64,000 nt of DNA, taken from Echinometra lucunter (taxonomy: Eukaryota; Echinodermata; Echinoidea; Camarodonta; Echinometridae). Below are positions 57,286-64,000 of this stretch, one piece after another. Within the stretch, counting starts at the first letter, position 1, and the number at the start of each line of letters is the position of its first letter. The notes beneath the pieces are model-generated. The model was not told the DNA's origin. It worked only from the letters and a program-made list of their open reading frames with translations, and searched no databases. A program made the position numbers and the translations under genes. The stretch is taken from positions 7,231,186 to 7,295,185 of the forward strand of contig CM057153.1 of NCBI GenBank assembly GCA_029962745.1. Reading direction: 5' to 3'.

Positions 57286-57582
57286 AAGTATCTAGAATTC
57301 AAGCTCGAGACAAGTGTGCAACAATGTAAACTCAGAAATATATACAATGCATCATCTATTGAAAACTGGTACGAACTTGGTTTTGTATAAACAAAAATAT
57401 ACCGGTTTATTACAGTATTAAACCGGTATAAATCAGTTTAAACAAGTATAAACCAGTAAAAAATAAAAATTTCACCTAAGGCACCGTTATCAAAAATCAG
57501 AGCCAATGTTTTAACCGGTTCAAAGTATCTAGAATTCAAGCTCGAGACAAGCGTGCAACAATGTAAACTCAGAAATATATAC
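57286..57582. repeat. 60-bp direct repeat flanking an ACCGGTTT-word fragment
   Basis: The 60-bp segment starting AAGTATCTAGAATTCAAGCT and ending AAATATATAC occurs at 57286-57345 and 57523-57582 with one difference (AAGTGTGC or AAGCGTGC). Between them is a partial copy of the 55570 composite unit (CATCTATTGAAAACTGGTAC). Confidence 0.85.
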
Positions 57583-59561
57583 ATTACAAAAAGGTATACC
57601 TAAGTTTTAAGGTGCCTTATGAAAAATTCATAATCTATCTGACTTACTATGAAATTTATTTGACGGTAAAGAGTAACTAATATTCTGTATAATGATTCCT
57701 TATTCATAACTGTGCAGCTACGGATGACTTATATAGCAAGTTTTAGGATGAAGCAATGAATGTGAGATTAAAAAAAAACCCCTGTAAATTTGTTATGTCA
57801 AATTTGGAAGCAATCGCGATCGGCGAGTTATTGAAATTGAGGGTAGAAAACAGGTCAACGCCATCCCAAGCTCAAGAAAATGGTTATCACTGGGCTTCCA
57901 CGGTAACGGAATTACAAATCAGAGATTGTTAGCTCACATTTTCTGTGTTTGTTTCCTAATTTTGTGCCCTGTCCCCTTCTCACCAATTGATAGTCCGCAA
58001 ATATGCTCATTCTTTCACCTGAACTCTTTCATTCCATGAATTTTCTACTTATATTGATGATATTGCATGTGGTATATATGTAAATTGGTAACGGAATTTG
58101 GTAACAGAATTACCAGAAATGGTGTCACTTTCAAATAGCAAAAAAATTCATGTAAATCAAACATGCATTATACCTATGCTGATTAAGATGGTGGATTTTT
58201 TTAAAATCACCTTTTAATTGAAGGATTTGGCTATTCAGGTCTGTCAGTGATATGATTTTTTTTTTTTTAATCTGAAATTAGCTGATTTTATTTTCCCATG
58301 TGGAATCGCCCCAATAACATTTTCCTTATATTCCCTTTGTCCTGATCACACAGTCTTGGCTTGATCTGCATTCCTTGTGTATGTAAGCTTGTTTATTTAC
58401 TCTTTCAACATGTTCGAAGTTTCTATGGGAAACATTTTCTTTTTGTTCTGATATATTTTACTTTGTTAGTTGTGAACCCATTTATCCTTCCTAACATTTT
58501 TAATTTCTTTGCGTTTAGTAACGCTTTGAGCTAATCTGCTGTTCAGGATGCACCTCAGGCAAGTGATATGGTGCAATATTGACTAATGACGAGCAAGATT
58601 TTAGATATTGTGATAAAAGAAATTATCAGGCTGTTTAAAAGAAAGGGAGATTATTCAGTAAAAATGAAACAAGGTCTTGTGAAAGCTTAGAGATATTGCA
58701 TCAATTCAAACATTAAAAACTCAAAACAAAAAGCAGAATTCAATTTCTTACATGATTTTGGACAAAAGGTACACATGAATGTAGCTTGATGAGCATTCGT
58801 GACATCAGCCAACTTGAAGATGGAGAGAAATAGGCTAATATACTCACTGTTTGATGTACATTATCGGCTCAGTCACTTTTTCAGGTGCGTCCACGAAATA
58901 ATTCCAACCGAATGATGGCGCTAATGCACATTACGCATACTGCTTCTTTAACCGACCCGACGGCGCGGCATCCAAGTACGTGACAACATGATTCAAGATG
59001 AGGGTGGTGACATTACGGTAACAGTCTCACAGAACACATTCGGGATGAAGCACAGTTGAAGTCCATTCTTTATTTGAAATACAGGAAAAAAAAATGAATT
59101 GATGGTTCCAACCACCCCAATTTCATTGGCTTCCCAGTTTGGGCCTGTGCAACACAAACTGCGACCAGGGAGGTGAAAGTGGAGGCACCTTCCTGCTGCG
59201 ACAAAATCACCTCTTGCAAGGCTCAAACCAATCAGAGAACAGCCCCAAACCAGCTGATTTCACAAACACAATGGATAGGGTAAAGGTGGGGCTCAAAATT
59301 AGGAGGAGCCTACAAATTAGGCCAAGCTAATCAACGATTCTGGAGCCACGAAGCATCTTTTTGTTTGCTGAATATCAGGAATCTCTCATTCAAATTCGGA
59401 TTCGAATTCTCCTAATGCTACTGACTAGCGGAAACACACATTTTGTCCATCTGCATCTCATGAATACTAATTGCTATAAAAAAGAAAGATGCTCACCTGT
59501 TCCATTCCCAATACGGTCTTGAACTTCTGTAGCAACCAACCCTCTAAAAAATACTAAACTA
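57583..59561. other. Unassigned stretch
   Basis: No repeats of note. On the minus strand AATAAAG near 59062-59068 could be a poly(A) signal of a leftward transcript. The 77-codon minus frame at 58993-59226 has no family features. Confidence 0.4.
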
Positions 59562-60051
59562 ACCGTAGGCATCTACCTGCTTTGACGCCCTCTGTGGTCA
59601 ATAATATCCATAAGTGCTTTTCACCACGTCTCTTTCTTTTGATTATTTTTCAGTTTTCTTTTTCTTTTTTTTTATGGGGGGGGGGGGGAGGGGGGGATAT
59701 GTATACATTTTGAAATGTGAGTTGCTTTTTGAAAGATATCTGAACAAAGTAAATCGATGTAATGTTCTTTGCAGGGTACAGGCAAGTAGCCATGAATCGT
59801 TAAATTTAAGACCGTAGGCATCTACCTGCTTTGACGCCCTCTGTGGTCAATAATATCCAAAAGTGCTTTTCACCACACTCTCTTTCTTTTGATTATTTTT
59901 CAGTTTTATTTTTCTTTTTTTTTATGGGGGGAGGGGGGATATGTACACATTTTGAAATGTGAGTTGCTTTTTGAAAGATATCTGAACAAAGTAAATCGAT
60001 GTAATGTTCTTTGCAGGGTACAGGCAAGTAGCCATGAATCGTTAAATTTAA
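59562..60051. repeat. 249-bp tandem duplication
   Basis: Copy 1 (59562-59810) and copy 2 (59811-60051) begin ACCGTAGGCATCTACCTGCT and end CATGAATCGTTAAATTTAA. They differ mainly in the length of an internal T/G run and a few bases. A shared frame with ILKCELLFERYLNKVNRCN reflects the duplication only. Confidence 0.9.
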
Positions 60052-60055
60052 ATCC

Positions 60056-60083
<28 letters not shown>
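60056..60083. repeat. 28-bp poly-G tract
   Basis: Uninterrupted run of 28 G residues, directly after the second copy of the tandem duplication. The longest G run noted in the window. Confidence 0.97.
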
Positions 60084-60086
<3 letters not shown>

Positions 60087-63000
60087 CAAGCACACACAAA
60101 TAGGTCTAGCATTATTAAGAACTTTATGCCAAACCATATATATAACCCCAATTTTTAGAGAAGGGAGGGGATGGTGTGTTAATATACCCCCACTTTTCAA
60201 AGAAGAAATAATATTTTAATCAATTGGGGATAATTTTGCCAATATAACTTATATCCTAATTACCACCCCTTTCTCTTTTCTGTACTGAATTTCTGCCTGT
60301 CTCTTTCTCTCTCTCTCTCTCTCTCTCTTGAAAACTACTACAGGTATTTTCAGAATTTTCTAATAATTTCCTAATAATACAGAATTTCTCCCAATTAGAG
60401 ATGACTGCCCTTTTCTTCTTTTTAATTTCTTTCCTTTCATTTTGATAATCTTATTTTTTTTTCATTCTTTCTCCCACCTTCCTCTTCAGCCCCTCTCTTT
60501 CTTCTCTCTCATCCTTCCCCAAACCTTGTACCATCAAATTATTGCTTTCATTCTTATCAATGGTAAAAACCTAAATATTTAATAAACCCCTATGTTCATC
60601 GTCCTGTCCACACATTCATTCATCCATTAAAGAAAATTAACATCAACAAACCAGTCAAAGCAAACAAACAAAAAACCAAAAAATGATCAAGAACTCAAAT
60701 GTGATTGCATTTCTTCCTCTTTTAATTTTCATTCTCAATACAATTTAGGGAAACTAAGACAACAGAAAGAGAAGAGAAACATTCTGAAACATATGGAAAT
60801 ATTTCTTTCCCAATAAAGTTTGCTTATGCAAAGAATAAAGAGAAACAGCATCAATACACTTAATACTTACATAGAGAAAAAAATAATAATTGTAGATAAT
60901 GAATATGAACGGTTATGTCTCAAAATCAATGAGCTCATTATTATACCAACTAACTTCCATATCCTCATGGACAATTTTCAGTGATAAGCATTTGATATCT
61001 ATAATTATTGAATGTCTGTCTATTTCAATCTATCATTTCCAAGAAATTATATTTACAAACGGAAATATGTCTTCTCAGAGTATGTATGGAGCTATTCATG
61101 ATTTCAATTCATCAAATATTTCTGATGCACAAATGATTATGTAATATATGAAGTTTAAAACTCATAGGTATCAGGGAAATCTATTTAATGCGAAACACAA
61201 AATAACCACTGGATGCATCATTACATGCATAGGAAAATACACTCACTTTTTTTTACAATCTTTAATTTGTCTTTTTTGAACATGTCACAAATTTCAGCTG
61301 TTTTAGAATCTTATTTCAATTTCTATACAGTCATACGTACGCACTCTCCACAATACAATGACACACTGGACATCCATGGACTAATATGACATAAATCAAT
61401 AAACCCAGATACATTCACACTAACCTGTGTTTGCATGCGTACAAGAGTTGCTTCACATAAGCAAACCTTTTCTTGAGGTGCATTCTACCCTTAGATGAAC
61501 TAGAATCTGCAAATGTTAGGCAACATTTGATCAATGGAAACGTGAGGCTAGTTCAGAACATATCGGCTGCCTTAAGCATTTAAACTCTTTGAGGTAACAG
61601 TCAGCAGTTATCTTTTTTTCTTCTCATTTTTTCTTTTTAAAATTCGGTAATGTACAACACTTTTATCTGGCAGTTTACACATAGAACAACACACAATTGG
61701 CAGAAAATGCAAAAATACATATCGTTTTCAATCCATGTTTTACATCTGGCAGAATTGACCCAATCACATTTTATACAACGATTCACCCTTATAACTTGTA
61801 TGGACAAAAGCGGGTGCTTATACAACAACAGAAACTAAAAAAAAAAAAACTTTCATTCAATCTCTGTGCAAAGAGATAGAGAAACAAAAAATATTTTTAG
61901 TACAATCGAGAAGTAGCTTCTTGCACTGTTCCAATTCAAATACCTCAAGTGATGCTTCTGCTATAGAAAATTGTTGTCTGTTTTTACACTGAACACACTT
62001 AAGATCTGTAAATTGTCAAAGCACATATCACATACAAGTAGTGGCAAAAAATGCTTAGATATTCATATTTACAACCAAGATCACACAGAATTATCCTCTT
62101 TTTGTTTCAACTCTACATGAACTATACAATCACATTCAAAATGCCTGAGATTATATTTCAGATAATTTACAAATAGTGGCTGGTGTTTTGTAGGTGTTTT
62201 TTTTTTCATTCTGTGTGAAGTGATTTACACATCAAACACAAATTTGCATCAGCAAATGACATCTACAACCATGAATCAGTTTATTATCTGACTACAAGAG
62301 AGTTCATCATCTCCCCACGCCCAACCACAACTACATGTGTCCTGCTTTCAGAAAAGAAATTGTAGAATTTATCACATCAAATTATACAAATGGCTACTTT
62401 AACACCACATCACATTTTATACTGCAGTCATTACTCTACACTAAGACGACAACCACTGTGTTAACCATACCTAAAAAATGGAGTCACAAAAATCTCTTCT
62501 TCATTCTGGTAAAAAAAAGAAAGGAAAAAATAGCTAGCAGCATTTGTGTATTTTAATTGTTTTCAACAATTGTTCACATGGAATTAAACTCAATAAAGAA
62601 TAATAAAATCAGACAAAAAATCTGAAGCTTGCTACTCTAAATTCAGAGTTATCTACACACAAATATTTTGGGGGGTAAAACTTTGATGGAGTAAAATTAT
62701 TCCATTTTAACCATTATCATATATTAATTTTGGTAAGTTCACTATGATCATCATTTCTATACATAAAAAAACCCAGCAAATTTTCAGAGCGTATGACAAA
62801 TTTGACATAAAAACAAAAGACATTTTATCTATCTCTTCTCTACATATAAATTTCCAGACTAGGAATGTTTCACTCAATTATGTGATTAAAGAAAATCTAA
62901 TTTAGATGTTTGATTGGTAAAGAAAGCATGATAAAATATATAAAAAGAAGAGGGAAAGGTGTAATCTGATCCTGTGGATCACAGAGATAAGTTTAGTGCT

Positions 63001-64000
63001 TTTCTTATCTTTTTGAGTTGTTTTAGTCAACTAAGAAGGAAAAAATATGATACATTTAAATAACATCTTTAAGATATGCATGACATGACATGTATAAAAA
63101 AAAGTTTGATGATCATGAAGGTTAAGATTTATTTTTCTTATTTTCAATAAAAATGTGCATTTTTCTTTAATAACAAGTCATATTGATAAACTACTTGGTT
63201 ATATTACAGTGAGAATATCTTATTCAAAGATGATCATATCTGTTCATCGATCATCTAGTTCCTACATGAAGTCAAAGAGCACATCACATTTTAGGCAGCC
63301 CAGTCATAAAGGTCTGCAATATAACTTCAGTTAAAGGGGAAGCATTCTTTATTTCAGCTACAGGTACTTAAATATTTCTCACATATCTCTATTTTTTACT
63401 TTTTTTTACAACACGCAAGTGTTTTCTAGTTGAACTAGTAAAGAGTCTTCACAACGACAGATAACGATTTTAGAAACTTCCTTTTCAATTTCGACAAAGC
63501 TTAATTTCAGAAACACAAGCATACTGACTCACGCTGATGTGAATATAAAAAAGAAGATGTACATTTGGCAAACGGGGAATCACTAAATAGCATCTACCCA
63601 GCAGAATATTTCAGTATGTATACCATGGGTTAATCATGTATAAAACATGTTTGGATAAAGTTATTTCATTTCTGTATTTCAAATAAACACTCCAGAAAGA
63701 AATAGTGCGTCTTATTAAAAAGTGATAATCATGCACGACTAAAACATGATATTTCAAAACAGCTCAAAACTTGCTTAGCAAGAATAATGTTGTTTGGCAA
63801 TTGTTGGAAACTATGAGTTGAATTTTTCTACAAAATGAAAACAAAACTATCACATCTGGTACACATTCCTCAACTAATCCATGGTTGGAAACCAAAGAAA
63901 CCATCACCAAACAGATAGCTCTTCACAGACATTTATTCCTATCATATGAAAAAAAAATCTCACCAAAAAATATCAACCAGCCATCCTAAAACACACCCCC
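60084..64000. other. A/C-rich, repeat-poor right end
   Basis: Apart from a (CT)n tract (about 60300-60328), simple repeats and MITEs are scarce and the plus strand is rich in A and C (many ACAAAC, CATCAC words). No coding exon on either strand. A long 3' UTR or intron of a minus-strand gene beyond the window would fit. Confidence 0.35.

Noticed and set aside
59893..60151. Minus-strand Pro-rich frames
   Set aside because: Poly-Pro comes from the 28-G run; the rest is the duplicated non-coding unit.

Overview
The window looks like nuclear DNA from a marine deuterostome, most likely a sea urchin. The evidence is a split, GT-AG-spliced nuclear receptor gene in long AT-rich introns, very many simple repeats and poly-G/poly-C tracts, tRNA-derived SINEs, and two foldback transposons. 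The foldback elements have long inverted repeats built from a 15-bp tandem unit and make 8-bp target duplications, the architecture described for sea urchin TU elements. The species assignment is an inference. I see no bacterial-type genes, CRISPR arrays or intact tRNA/rRNA genes.

Left part (1 to about 26,500): no convincing host gene, but a dense mobile-element landscape. It holds a hAT-like MITE (192-433, sister copy at 25693-25963), a 37-bp minisatellite (3080-3515), TTCGTTATTCCGAA word arrays (4204-5054, 8339-8678) with a nested Harbinger-like MITE, a tRNA-derived SINE (about 5755-5945), a C-run MITE (9456-9657), TU copy 1 (11648-13328), and a LINE reverse transcriptase pseudogene (about 15130-19122) split by TU copy 2 (15523-17615). 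TU copy 2 is itself interrupted by two small inverted-repeat elements. A TTTTGTAACAAAAT word array, a poly-G MITE and a TA-flanked MITE follow.

Middle part (about 26,900 to 51,100): one recognisable host gene on the plus strand, a nuclear receptor of the NR1D (Rev-erb)/NR1E (E75) group. Five coding exons at 42853-50688 encode a zinc-finger DNA-binding domain, a short hinge and a ligand-binding domain, 356 residues from the first ATG seen. An acceptor site directly before that ATG shows that at least one upstream exon exists; a TATA-like box at 26919 and a strong donor at 27646 are candidates for its start but unproven. The probable upstream intron holds a tandem array of DR1-type nuclear receptor half-sites (30889-31301), several perfect Rev-erb/ROR-type sites, three copies of a TTAA-bounded 410-420 bp element, and a foldback. 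Intron 3 carries an 825-bp long inverted repeat.

Right part (51,100 to 64,000): gene-poor sequence with a homopurine 100-bp tandem array, a hairpin MITE, a large composite repeat of ACCGGTTTAAAC-type words, a 60-bp direct repeat, a 249-bp tandem duplication and a 28-G tract. After about 60.1 kb repeats become rare and the plus strand turns A/C-rich, which may reflect the 3' part of a minus-strand gene lying beyond the window.

The points most worth following up are: the receptor's apparent loss of the conserved heme-ligand histidine together with a divergent C-terminal extension; the receptor-type binding sites upstream of the receptor's own coding exons; the nested TU insertion in RT motif A with intact target duplications; and the recurring class of elements made only of short palindromic words.
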